Assembly: GCA_910585645.1 (NCBI GenBank) | Contig: CAJUFP010000006.1 | Location: 11,368 to 75,367 of the forward strand | DNA from: an uncultured Hungatella sp. | Lineage (GTDB): Bacteria; Bacillota; Clostridia; Lachnospirales; Lachnospiraceae | Reading direction: 5' to 3' | DNA length: 64,000 bases | In this document: piece after piece, positions 17,594-26,248 of the stretch | Numbering within the stretch: position 1 is the first letter of the stretch | Layout: each line of letters starts with the position of its first letter | Translations under genes and position numbers: made by a program | Notes under the pieces: model-generated | Databases searched by the model: none | Told to the model about the DNA's origin: nothing | Seen by the model: the letters and a program-made list of their open reading frames with translations, nothing else

Positions 17594-17651
17594 AACTATT
17601 TCCTCTCAGCAATATCTTTTCTATATCAGCTTCCACACAACAGCATACATT

Positions 17652-18593
17652 TCACTCTGCTTTCAAATTAATTGTGTTTTTTACAACATATTGCGGTGAC
17701 CCATTTATACAAATATAAATCCGTCCCAAATATTCCCCTATTAAGCCTAACAACAGCATCAAAAGCCCAGATGAAAACAAGATAATCGCCATGATCGAAC
17801 TATACCCCACCATAACAGACGGATCAAATATTTTTCTTATCACAATATAAACCCCAAATAAAAATCCAATTATCGCAAATACAACTCCCAATAACGCGGA
17901 TATTCTCAAAGGCTTAACTGAAAAAGCCGTCAATCCATTAACAAATAATGCTAAAGATTTTTTTAATGTAAAACCAGATGTATTTTCATCAGCCCGATCT
18001 CTTTGCTCCATTGGAACAGATTGTACATTTCTTGTCACCCTGAATATCAATCCCTCCAAATACGGATAAGGATTCGTATACTTGACAATTTCATTACAAA
18101 CAAATCTTCGCATTACACTGAAATTCTCCATTCGTATATTTTCAGGTTTGTCCAACAAAACTCTTGTCATCCATAGATTGACATCGCTACCAAGTCTTTT
18201 ATATAATCTTTCCCTTTTTTGATAATACACAGCTGTTACTACGTCACATACCTGTTTTTCTAAATGATCTATCAATTTCCACAATTCATATGTCGGACTC
18301 TGATAATCATCATCCAGGTTTACAATATAATCCCCCTTTACATAGAAATATCCAGCCATTACAGCGCTATGCTTTCCCATATTTCTGGCAAGATTTACAA
18401 TCTTTATCTTATCATTTTTTTGAGCTAACCGTTTTAAAACTTCGTAAACTGAATCAGGAGAATTATCATTAACCGCAATTATCTCATAATCATATCCCGA
18501 CCGTTTTTTTACTGTCTCTATTATCTCATCAATAACTAATTGAATCGTATTTTCACTTCTATAACATGGTATAACAAAACTTAGCAAACACAT
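17652..18593 (-). CDS. GT2 polyprenyl-phosphate glycosyltransferase (ArnC/GtrB type)
   Basis: A 313-residue GT2 enzyme with an N-terminal GT-A domain (LLSFVIPCYRSENTI, NDNSPDS, metal motif NLDDDYQSP at about 98-106) and two C-terminal membrane helices (about 235-260 and 270-295). This layout is that of DPM1/ArnC/GtrB enzymes, which move a sugar from a nucleotide donor onto undecaprenyl phosphate on the cytoplasmic face. The SMR pair next to it would flip the product and the GT-C protein would use it outside. The likely sugar is the amino sugar made by the WecE/WecD-like pair, by context only. GAGGAGAACTATAGG precedes the ATG. Confidence 0.88.
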   Translation of the reverse strand: MCLLSFVIPCYRSENTIQLVIDEIIETVKKRSGYDYEIIAVNDNSPDSVYEVLKRLAQKNDKIKIVNLARNMGKHSAVMAGYFYVKGDYIVNLDDDYQSPTYELWKLIDHLEKQVCDVVTAVYYQKRERLYKRLGSDVNLWMTRVLLDKPENIRMENFSVMRRFVCNEIVKYTNPYPYLEGLIFRVTRNVQSVPMEQRDRADENTSGFTLKKSLALFVNGLTAFSVKPLRISALLGVVFAIIGFLFGVYIVIRKIFDPSVMVGYSSIMAIILFSSGLLMLLLGLIGEYLGRIYICINGSPQYVVKNTINLKAE

Positions 18594-18608
18594 CCTATAG
18601 TTCTCCTC

Positions 18609-18953
18609 TTATAAGTTGAATATCAAAACACCAAACAGAATCATCCCTAATCCCATCCACTTTCTTTGTGTAATTGATTCCTTCAAAAATAGGAAATCAA
18701 GTATCGCTACCCAAAAGTATCCTGTAGCCTCCAGAGAAGAACCCACGGATAAAGGAACAGCTCTATAAGAAAACGTAGCCAATAACGTTGAAACAATGAA
18801 CAAAATATAAGCAAAGACCATCTTAGGATTAAGATATTCCTCTACAATATTCTTGTGCTTTTGATCCGCACTCTGTTTCAGAATTATCTGCGAAATAGAT
18901 GAAATAATTACTGAAATCAAAAGCGCGCCTGTATATATACCATTAATGATCAT
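18609..18953 (-). CDS. SMR/EamA-type small membrane protein, flippase subunit
   Basis: A 114-residue protein with four hydrophobic segments and SMR-type features (LLISVIISSISQIILKQ; PLSVGSSLEATGYFWVAILDFLFLKE). It resembles ArnE/ArnF halves, which together translocate an undecaprenyl-phosphate sugar. It overlaps the preceding SMR gene by 11 bases, so the two probably make a heterodimer. Its neighbours, a GT2 and a GT-C protein, complete the usual three-step module. Drug export is the alternative for SMR proteins but is less likely here. Confidence 0.75.
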   Translation of the reverse strand: MIINGIYTGALLISVIISSISQIILKQSADQKHKNIVEEYLNPKMVFAYILFIVSTLLATFSYRAVPLSVGSSLEATGYFWVAILDFLFLKESITQRKWMGLGMILFGVLIFNL

Positions 18954-19311
18954 CAGATCTCACCACCACTACAATTCCCACTACAATAATCACCACTCCA
19001 ACCAGTTTATTGATCGTAATACTTTCACCAAAGATCAATATCCCCCATATAAGTCCCCATAGCACTGTAACCGCTTTATTTGCATATGCTGTGACCAATG
19101 AAACCATCCCCAGAACCTGCTGCCATAATATTGCATATATGAACATATTTAAGAGAACAATTCCATAAAAAAAGAAAAACTGCAATGAAAAAGGTTCTGA
19201 TCTTCCAGCTAACTTAGAGCTAATTCCACAAAGAGAATACATAAAAAATAGTATATGTAATACTATATATACTTGAGGGCTTTTCCTAAATCCACTATTG
19301 TTCTTATTCAT
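18943..19311 (-). CDS. SMR/EamA-type small membrane protein, partner subunit
   Basis: A 122-residue four-segment membrane protein (VYIVLHILFFMYSLCGISSK; LVTAYANKAVTVLWGLIWG; KLVGVVIIVVGIVVVV). It is paired with the next gene, overlapping it by 11 bases, and its start overlaps the WecE-like stop by four bases (ATGA), so all three are translationally coupled. Paired SMR genes of this kind act as flippases for undecaprenyl-phosphate sugars in ArnE/ArnF systems. The assignment rests on topology and context. Confidence 0.75.
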   Translation of the reverse strand: MNKNNSGFRKSPQVYIVLHILFFMYSLCGISSKLAGRSEPFSLQFFFFYGIVLLNMFIYAILWQQVLGMVSLVTAYANKAVTVLWGLIWGILIFGESITINKLVGVVIIVVGIVVVVRSDDH

Positions 19312-20438
19312 GTTCCATAAAAATCCTTAACCGATTCAATAATAGTTTTCCGGTCTTCTTTTGACATATTATAATACATAGGAAGCCGGACTAGACGTTC
19401 AGATTCTATAGTAGTGTACTCATCCTTCCCGTCAAAACGCCCATACTTTAATCCAGCAGGAGCAGTATGAAGTGGAATGTAATGAAAAACGCAAGACACT
19501 CCACGTCTCTCCATATGTTTAATAAATTTCGTTCTCTCATTTATATCTTTGCACTTTATATAATACATATGCGCATTATGAATACATCCTTTTGGAATTG
19601 TTGGACACTTCAGTTTTCCGTCTTTCTCCAATAAACGAAAAGCCTCATCATAACAGTTCCATGTTGCAAGCCGATTCTCATTGATATCTTCCGCACACTC
19701 TAGCTGTGCCCATAAGTATGCGGCATTAAGTTCAGAGGGTAAATAACTGTCTCCATAATTAACCCAAGTATATTTATCAACTTGTCCTCGATAAAATCTT
19801 GACCTGTTCGTTCCCTTTTCACGTAGTATTTCCGCTTTCTCTACATATTCAGGACGATTTATAACAATGGCTCCGCCTTCACCCATTGAGTAGTTCTTGG
19901 TTTCATGAAAAGAATAACATCCAAAATCTCCAATAGTTCCAAGCGCTTTCCCCTTATATGTACTCATGACTCCCTGAGCCGCATCTTCCACTACAAATAA
20001 ATTATACTGGTCTGCTATTTTCATAATAGTGTCCATTTCACAGGAAACACCTGCATAGTGAACAACACAGATAACTTTTGTCCTATCAGTTATAGCTCTC
20101 TCTATTTTCGTTTCATCGATATTCATTGTATCCGGTCGGATGTCCACAAATACTAATCTATACCCCCCCAATACAAATGCATTAGCTGTACTTGAAAAAG
20201 TATAACTCGGCAAGATCACCTCATCGCCAAGCTGAAAATCGCAAAGCAAAGCCGCCATATCCAATGCTGATGATCCACTTGTAGTCAGCAATATCTTTTC
20301 CGCCTGAAATCTTTCTTTAAACCAAATACTGCATTTTTTCGTAAATTGACCATCTCCGCATATTTTATGTGTCTCAATCGCCTGTTTTATATATTCACAC
20401 TCTTTTCCGGAAAACGGCGGAACATTAAAATTGATCAT
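19308..20438 (-). CDS. WecE/RffA-like dTDP-4-amino-4,6-dideoxygalactose transaminase
   Basis: A 376-residue PLP sugar aminotransferase with the same length as E. coli WecE. The opening (INFNVPPFSGKE), KICGDGQFTKKC, VVEDAAQGVMSTYKG and the PLP-lysine motif SFHETKNYSMGEGGA are characteristic of this subfamily. It would transaminate dTDP-4-keto-6-deoxy-D-glucose with glutamate to give dTDP-Fuc4N. RmlA and RmlB, needed to make that ketosugar, are not encoded in the window and must be elsewhere. A WecD-like acetyltransferase lies downstream. AAAGGGGTTAGTCAT precedes the ATG. Confidence 0.88.
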   Translation of the reverse strand: MINFNVPPFSGKECEYIKQAIETHKICGDGQFTKKCSIWFKERFQAEKILLTTSGSSALDMAALLCDFQLGDEVILPSYTFSSTANAFVLGGYRLVFVDIRPDTMNIDETKIERAITDRTKVICVVHYAGVSCEMDTIMKIADQYNLFVVEDAAQGVMSTYKGKALGTIGDFGCYSFHETKNYSMGEGGAIVINRPEYVEKAEILREKGTNRSRFYRGQVDKYTWVNYGDSYLPSELNAAYLWAQLECAEDINENRLATWNCYDEAFRLLEKDGKLKCPTIPKGCIHNAHMYYIKCKDINERTKFIKHMERRGVSCVFHYIPLHTAPAGLKYGRFDGKDEYTTIESERLVRLPMYYNMSKEDRKTIIESVKDFYGT

Positions 20439-20456
20439 ATGACTAACCCCTTTACA

Positions 20457-22427
20457 TTAGTTATACATCGTCAAAGAAATCGCATGGCAAACAAACATAA
20501 ATGTTGTAACGAAAGACAGGTATTTATTGTTAATAAAATATATCCTTTTCGCTCTATCTGCAATCCCGTCAAAAAAACAATATGCGCATATATAACCTAA
20601 ATAAAATAAATATAACAACATCCCTTGTCTCCATTCCAGCCGCCCTGCAAGCATAGGCGCTATTGGACCAAGTAAACAGGTTCCCCAAAACAAAAGATCA
20701 TAATTACATAAAACTAATTCACGCGTTTTTTTATTTAATAAAGTAAACACCGCTGTAGCCAGAAACAGATAATTCAGTGTACTAAAGAGATAGTATTTTG
20801 TATGCGCATGCCACGATTCATTTGGAAGTGTCACATTAAACTTTATGTCTATAAACGCAAATAGTCTTTTTGCAATAGCTACACATGCGTCCAATGGTTT
20901 CTTCGCATAGGCATCAAATCCCTGAGCCATAGTGATCTCCTTTGTTTCCAGATATCCGGCATCTACTCTAATTGAATGAATTTGATCATCAAAGATTTCT
21001 GTAGGGTACCCTGTAACCCACCCCCGCAGAGCGTAATCAACACCCTGCTCTAATAATGTCGTTGTATCTGTTCCATACGCACCATCTTTATCATAGGCAA
21101 ATAACCCACAATGTCCCCGCTGGATATTAATATAAATCTGCGGCGTACAAATCGACACAAACACAAATATAAATACAGCTGTAAATGTAATGATTTTTTG
21201 TATAGAAAATTTATATATCCTTTTATATATATTCATAAATGATATTATGACAATTAATACAACCCCGATCAAATAGCTGGTTCTTATTGCCAGTGAAAGT
21301 GAAAAACACATACTGCTAAATACTGCATATCTCATATATCCGGTATAAAAAAGCAATCCCATAAACAGAGCGCCTGCCAGATAAAAAGTCATACCGGGCA
21401 GATCACCATCTATACTGACCAGATTTCCCTTGTAAAATATGAAAAAGCTTATATATGACAACATGATCTGAGTAATGGATACTCTTTTGCCATGTATCAC
21501 TTCATAAATTTTAGGCATTACATATCCGAATAAAAAAGCTGCTGTTAATGACGGAAAAACAAAATAGACAATGTATGAATCAATCTTTAATCTATTCCCA
21601 ATAAATTGAGATATAAAACTAAAGAGAAAGTTACCATATCCCCGAAAGCAGGGAATTCGCCTTATTGTCCTTTTGATCATTCCATTTGTCACATTGGGAG
21701 TTGCAAACACACCACCTACTTCCCAATATCCAGGCTGATCTCCAAAAGCATTAAAATTTACTATTCCATGTTTATACCACAGCACATCGAAGATGTAAGT
21801 ACATATAAAAATAGCCCCGACGATGTATTTGTAATTGTATTTATATTCTTTCAGTCTGAAAACAGCTGAATAAAACTTTTTATATATAAGCGACAAAGTA
21901 AAAGTTATCAAAACAAATAAAACGCAATATACCACTGCTCTTATTCCTATTGATACTAAATGATCCTCATATGGAGTAATCTGTAAATAATCCCCTTCCT
22001 CAGAGTACAAATCATAGTGGGCTGAAAAATCCTCTGTTTCAACATCAATGGATGCCGCATATGCCTGCATCCATATGCTGATTCCACCACTGCACGACTT
22101 ATTTATGGGTATTGTTATAGTTCCTCCATTGCTTAAACCTATAATTGTATTGGATGACGCTCCGTCTTCCTCTCGCATAAATGACCATTCACCTGTTTTC
22201 AACATAGTATCAAATGTATTTTGTTCAATCTCTTTTCCGTCTATGAGATATATCCACACCTGATTACCTTTGGATAATCTATTAGGACTCGTAATCGTAA
22301 GTTTTAATTCAGTCCTTGGCAATAAGTAATCCGCGAGTTCATTGACATATGTAAAAAAACAGCTACTGATAAGGATTGCAAATAGAACAAGCCAAATATA
22401 CCTTTTTAGTCCAATTAAAAATCTCAT
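20457..22427 (-). CDS. Large membrane protein, probable GT-C-type glycosyltransferase
   Basis: A 656-residue protein with one N-terminal helix, an extracytoplasmic beta-rich insert of about 120 residues, and about ten further membrane segments. A short acidic/aromatic loop after the second helix (FGDQPGYWEVGGVF) lies where GT-C enzymes keep catalytic acidic residues. GT-C enzymes use polyprenyl-phosphate sugars outside the membrane. Its place between a WecE-like gene and the GT2/SMR genes supports a role as the final transferase that decorates the glycan. I start at ATG 22427, four bases after the dehydrogenase stop and nine after GAGG; the frame could extend to TTG 22442. No strong family match was recognised. 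Confidence 0.55.
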   Translation of the reverse strand: MRFLIGLKRYIWLVLFAILISSCFFTYVNELADYLLPRTELKLTITSPNRLSKGNQVWIYLIDGKEIEQNTFDTMLKTGEWSFMREEDGASSNTIIGLSNGGTITIPINKSCSGGISIWMQAYAASIDVETEDFSAHYDLYSEEGDYLQITPYEDHLVSIGIRAVVYCVLFVLITFTLSLIYKKFYSAVFRLKEYKYNYKYIVGAIFICTYIFDVLWYKHGIVNFNAFGDQPGYWEVGGVFATPNVTNGMIKRTIRRIPCFRGYGNFLFSFISQFIGNRLKIDSYIVYFVFPSLTAAFLFGYVMPKIYEVIHGKRVSITQIMLSYISFFIFYKGNLVSIDGDLPGMTFYLAGALFMGLLFYTGYMRYAVFSSMCFSLSLAIRTSYLIGVVLIVIISFMNIYKRIYKFSIQKIITFTAVFIFVFVSICTPQIYINIQRGHCGLFAYDKDGAYGTDTTTLLEQGVDYALRGWVTGYPTEIFDDQIHSIRVDAGYLETKEITMAQGFDAYAKKPLDACVAIAKRLFAFIDIKFNVTLPNESWHAHTKYYLFSTLNYLFLATAVFTLLNKKTRELVLCNYDLLFWGTCLLGPIAPMLAGRLEWRQGMLLYLFYLGYICAYCFFDGIADRAKRIYFINNKYLSFVTTFMFVCHAISLTMYN

Positions 22428-22431
22428 CAAC

Positions 22432-23391
22432 TTAAACCTCAACCATTGAATGTGCCATTCTTATGTGCTCTACCGCGTCAAAAAATCCTCTATACTCTTC
22501 CGGATTCCACTTTTCACGAATCCTCTGCTGAACACCAGCCGGGCCGACAACAGAAGGAACCGAAAGCGCCACATCTCTCACCCCATGCTCTCCCATAAGA
22601 ACAGATGATACCGACATGATCGTAGGACGGAAATTAATTACGGCATCCGCAAGCTGACACACACAGGTGGCGATACCATAATGTGTCCTTTCTTTGGCGG
22701 CAATGATCTCAGACCCCATAGTTCTCGTCTTTTGAGCTAACTCTTTCTTAATTTTATCATCCCATTTCAGCCCCACATCAGAACAATATTCCGCAATGGG
22801 AATACCCCCGACAGTCACATGGCTCCACACCGGGACCTGTCCCTCCCCATGTTCTCCAACCACATATCCATTTACAACACCGGTACTTAACCCAACATAA
22901 TCCGCAATCACCCGGACAAAACGTGACGAGTCAAGAATACACCCGGAACCGAAAACCATCCCATTTGGAAGCGACATCCACTCTGCTGCTTTAAACGTTA
23001 AAATATCAACCGGGTTGGAAATAACAAGAATGATTCCCCGTGTATAATATGGCTTTATGGAATCAATCACAGATTTTATGATTTTTACATTTTCATTGGT
23101 GAGATCGAACCGTGTCTCCCCTGGCCGTCTCCCTCTTCCGGCCGTGATGATGATCATGTCACAGTCCACACAATCACTATAATCTCCGGCATAGAGATCC
23201 GCCGTACCCATTCCGGAAAGCCCATGCCTGATATCCTTGGCCTCTCCTTTGGTTTTCTCCACATTGACATCTATGAGAACGATCTGACGCGCAATGTCCC
23301 GGAGAGCCAGCGCGTACGCAATGGAAGAACCAACATATCCAGCCCCAATGATGGCAACCTTTCTATTTCCTAATGAGTAGTTTCTCCTCAT
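22432..23391 (-). CDS. Lactate/malate dehydrogenase family protein with Arg at the specificity site
   Basis: A 319-residue NAD-dependent 2-hydroxyacid dehydrogenase. The Rossmann motif is AIIGAGYVGSS with an aspartate ending the second strand (VLIDVN). LDSSRF carries the Asp168/Arg171 equivalents, and the catalytic histidine is in VVGEHGEGQVPVWS. The active-site loop reads GRRPGETRF where lactate dehydrogenases have QKPGETR, so the residue equivalent to Gln102 is Arg. In the classical Gln102Arg change this favours oxaloacetate-like substrates. Being inside the cluster, it may reduce a 2-keto acid made there rather than pyruvate. GTGAGGATGAT precedes the ATG. Confidence 0.85.
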   Translation of the reverse strand: MRRNYSLGNRKVAIIGAGYVGSSIAYALALRDIARQIVLIDVNVEKTKGEAKDIRHGLSGMGTADLYAGDYSDCVDCDMIIITAGRGRRPGETRFDLTNENVKIIKSVIDSIKPYYTRGIILVISNPVDILTFKAAEWMSLPNGMVFGSGCILDSSRFVRVIADYVGLSTGVVNGYVVGEHGEGQVPVWSHVTVGGIPIAEYCSDVGLKWDDKIKKELAQKTRTMGSEIIAAKERTHYGIATCVCQLADAVINFRPTIMSVSSVLMGEHGVRDVALSVPSVVGPAGVQQRIREKWNPEEYRGFFDAVEHIRMAHSMVEV

Positions 23392-23398
23392 ATCATCC

Positions 23399-24613
23399 TC
23401 ACACGAAAACCACAGTTCTGCTCAAAAACGCCGAAAGATCATAGCCATCCCAGATAAGATCAAAATCCATAGTCTTGCCCATCGGCACCACACGGTCAAT
23501 CCCCTTCACCCCAGACTGTATCAGAGGAAGTACTGCTTCCCGTTCTCCGATATAACCGATCGTTTGGCACCGTTTATCATCGCAAAGCGGAGCAAGATCC
23601 ATAATATTTTTACAATCATACTCATAGAAATATCCGCTGTTGTCCCGATAGTCCATAAGAGTGCCGGTGATCTCTGGTACTGACACCCGAATGATCAGAT
23701 TATCCCTATGTTCTTCAACCTTAACTCCGGATATCGCAGCGGCAACAAGACAAGACTTTGTAAGTTTATTGACCCCCTGGATCGCCTGAAATGCGTACTT
23801 GCGCTCCACCAGCTTATGCTCCTCATCCCAGAAGAGTTTCTTGGCTTCCGCTATCTTGTTCCCTGTCCATACGATAAGACGGGGACTTGTACATGCATTC
23901 TGATCTGAGAGAAACGTATCGTTATAAAAATCCTCAGCCACATGCGACTCGTCCTCCATAGCCATATAGAAATCCGAATCAATAACAGCTAAGGAGTAAC
24001 GGTCAGCAAATGTGATCTCCCCTGAGCGGGGAGGCAGTGGGGATTTTCTCAACTCCGCAACCGTCTCATCCCCGCCCCAGACAACACGCGTGTCCGCAAT
24101 GGAACTAAACAGATCATTGACATCCTTATCTCTTTCATAGCGGACAAACAAAATATAAGGTTTCATCCCCCTGTGCCGCGCCAGCGCTTGATCAAACGCG
24201 TCAATGATAATCCTCACCTGCGGAAAATCCTTAAAAGGCACACGGACTATATTCCCATTACCAGTAAGCAGCCCGCACACCATTGAATACGCAAAATTCA
24301 CAGGGACATTGGACGGCGCAATATGAAATGCAGTGCCCCGGCCAAGGCGCGGTTGTCCATCTCTCCCTTTAAATCGCTCTGCCAGCTTCAATACAGATCC
24401 TCTTCGGATCCAAAAACCGAAGGTTACAACATCCGGGTATCCTTTCGCCTCCGGCGCCTTCATGAGTACCTTTGACACGTCATCCAGAAAGTCAATTACA
24501 CTTTCATCAAAAACCATCTTCGCCGGAGTATCACATAGCCCTGCTGCCATTTCAGCCGAACCAGTGAGATATGTTACTCTTTTCAGCACATCAGGATTTA
24601 AATCTTTCCGCAT
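23399..24613 (-). CDS. LuxC-like acyl-CoA/acyl-protein reductase
   Basis: A 404-residue LuxC family protein. LuxC is the NADPH-dependent reductase that takes an acyl group onto a cysteine and reduces it to an aldehyde. Visible are the cofactor region GTAFHIAPSNVPVNFAYS (about 93-110) and the nucleophile motif SDQNACTSPR with C241. Its start overlaps the stop of the LuxE-like gene by 23 bases, as expected for the two halves of a fatty acid reductase. There is no luciferase (luxAB) nearby, so the aldehyde must serve another purpose, here probably as an intermediate for the surface glycan. AATTCCTCC-like spacing is absent; the start is set by the ATG at 24613. Confidence 0.85.
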   Translation of the reverse strand: MRKDLNPDVLKRVTYLTGSAEMAAGLCDTPAKMVFDESVIDFLDDVSKVLMKAPEAKGYPDVVTFGFWIRRGSVLKLAERFKGRDGQPRLGRGTAFHIAPSNVPVNFAYSMVCGLLTGNGNIVRVPFKDFPQVRIIIDAFDQALARHRGMKPYILFVRYERDKDVNDLFSSIADTRVVWGGDETVAELRKSPLPPRSGEITFADRYSLAVIDSDFYMAMEDESHVAEDFYNDTFLSDQNACTSPRLIVWTGNKIAEAKKLFWDEEHKLVERKYAFQAIQGVNKLTKSCLVAAAISGVKVEEHRDNLIIRVSVPEITGTLMDYRDNSGYFYEYDCKNIMDLAPLCDDKRCQTIGYIGEREAVLPLIQSGVKGIDRVVPMGKTMDFDLIWDGYDLSAFLSRTVVFV

Positions 24614-25685
24614 AAGTATCGCTGCACCCCCTTATCTCAGCATTCCGAAGCCGTCCATTGATCTTAAAATATTTTCCTTTGCGCCCACATGGGCAATCAT
24701 CAACACCAAGAACTACCCCTTCGTCTTCTGTCAGCAGGCTATGTCCCGGATAGGATTCCGGTATGGTGGAAACCACCTGGATGATGCCGGTTTCACCAAT
24801 ATTGGCTTCTGAAAAATCTCTGGGTCTTCGGATAATCACGTCAGAAAAAATGCTGGCATGCAGATGTCCGCACTCACATTCCATATAGATACAGCCTGTC
24901 TGCTCAACCATTCCATAGTAATCATGGATATGCTCCAGACCGCAGACATCTTTCATCCGTTCATGAAACTCCTTAGGGCTGACAGCTTCAGACACAAGCT
25001 TTTTCCATCCTCCGCCATGAATAAGGATTCCATTAGAAAAGTCAAAGGTTATCCCATCCTCTTTAAGCCTTAACAGCTCCTTGTAAAAGTGCTGCCAGAT
25101 CATAAACGTGAAGCCAAATAACAAAATCTTCTGGTCTTTATATGTCTCCAAAAATTTCTTTACTTCCGCTACATCCAAGTTCATATCATCATCAAGTGCA
25201 TATATCTTTTTTGCGCCAAATACAGAAAATCCAAGAATACCAGCGCCGCGGGCTGAGAACATGGTCCGATCCTTTATAACGCTTGGACAGTCGATAATCA
25301 TCATCGGCATACGCCCCGATCCCGTAAAATCAGAAACAATCTTAACCATAGTCTTCTGTTGATTGGAGGCTGTAGCGCGATCAAGATAAATCCTGCTTAC
25401 GGCCTGTCCTGTCGTACCGGAGGATGTCATGGTCTTTACTATCTCCTTTGACTCAACGGACTTTAATTCCAACTCTTTAAAAAGCCGCACCGGAAGAAAT
25501 GGAATATCTTTATAAGAGGTAACTTTGTCTGCGTCAAAATTCAATGCAGCAAGCATCCGGGCATACTCCGGACACTTTTCCCGGTGCAGTTTTGTCAGGT
25601 TCAAAAGTCTGTCTGTCAGGAGTTTCTCTTTTGCGTTAATGTCTAATGAATACGGCAAAATATTGATAATCTCTTCATATGTCAT
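24591..25685 (-). CDS. LuxE-like acyl-protein synthetase
   Basis: A 364-residue LuxE family ATP-dependent acyl-protein synthetase, the activating subunit of fatty acid reductase. The adenylation motif TSSGTTGQAVSRIYLD is at about 87-102, and the C-terminal zinc/cysteine-rich end reads DDCPCGRKGKYF and AEIRGCSDTYAE, where C354 fits the acyl-accepting cysteine near the C terminus of LuxE. It would activate a free acid as AMP ester, hold it as thioester and pass it to the LuxC-like partner. The type II thioesterase two genes upstream could provide the free acid. The chain length of the substrate is unknown. Confidence 0.85.
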   Translation of the reverse strand: MTYEEIINILPYSLDINAKEKLLTDRLLNLTKLHREKCPEYARMLAALNFDADKVTSYKDIPFLPVRLFKELELKSVESKEIVKTMTSSGTTGQAVSRIYLDRATASNQQKTMVKIVSDFTGSGRMPMMIIDCPSVIKDRTMFSARGAGILGFSVFGAKKIYALDDDMNLDVAEVKKFLETYKDQKILLFGFTFMIWQHFYKELLRLKEDGITFDFSNGILIHGGGWKKLVSEAVSPKEFHERMKDVCGLEHIHDYYGMVEQTGCIYMECECGHLHASIFSDVIIRRPRDFSEANIGETGIIQVVSTIPESYPGHSLLTEDEGVVLGVDDCPCGRKGKYFKINGRLRNAEIRGCSDTYAERFKS

Positions 25686-25705
25686 TATATATTCCCCATA
25701 AAATC

Positions 25706-26248
25706 TTATCTATATATCATCTTTACCAGCTTTTCTCTTGCCGGAATATAAAGATCCTTTGTCAAGGATAAAAATATGACTCTGCGACCCCGCTCTTCAT
25801 CATATACTGGCTCTTCAAATTTCCAGCCGAAATACCTGGCAAATTTTAATGCAGGCTCATTGCTTTCATCTACATCCCCCAGAATCTTAGATAAGCGCAG
25901 ATATTCAAATCCCCAATCAAGGATCAGCATTTGAATTTCAAAGCTTTGAAACGCGTTTCCTACACCGATTAATCTACTGGAAAATCCCTGTATACCCTTA
26001 ACATCACACATTCCAATCGTTCCCACCGGTTTCCCACTTTTATCCTCCGCTATAAAAAACCAGTCTCCCGCTTTACTCTGCTGCCTCCTGATCCATTCAG
26101 CCTGTTTTTCTACATCAATATCTATATTATGGAAAAATCGTCCGCTGCTTTTTGGATTCAAACGCATATCCATGGTAGCCTGCGCATCCTCTGGTTCAAC
26201 CGATCGCAATGTAATGTATCTACCCTCAATTCTATTATCATACTTCAT
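25706..26248 (-). CDS. GNAT acetyltransferase
   Basis: A 180-residue RimJ/RimL-type GNAT protein: RYITLRSVEPEDAQATMDMR at the start, FIAEDKSGKPVGTIGMCDV in strand 4, and GVGNAFQSFEIQMLILDWGF in the acyl-CoA binding position. The pattern resembles sugar-amine acyltransferases of O-antigen clusters. It overlaps the thioesterase stop by four bases (ATGA) and sits in the acyl block, so it could move an acyl group made on the carrier protein to an amino sugar. That donor choice is inference only. Confidence 0.72.
   Translation of the reverse strand: MKYDNRIEGRYITLRSVEPEDAQATMDMRLNPKSSGRFFHNIDIDVEKQAEWIRRQQSKAGDWFFIAEDKSGKPVGTIGMCDVKGIQGFSSRLIGVGNAFQSFEIQMLILDWGFEYLRLSKILGDVDESNEPALKFARYFGWKFEEPVYDEERGRRVIFLSLTKDLYIPAREKLVKMIYR

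Noticed and set aside
22432..25685. Bioluminescence (lux) operon
   Set aside because: LuxC and LuxE homologs are present, but no luciferase subunits, flavin reductase or lux regulators are nearby.
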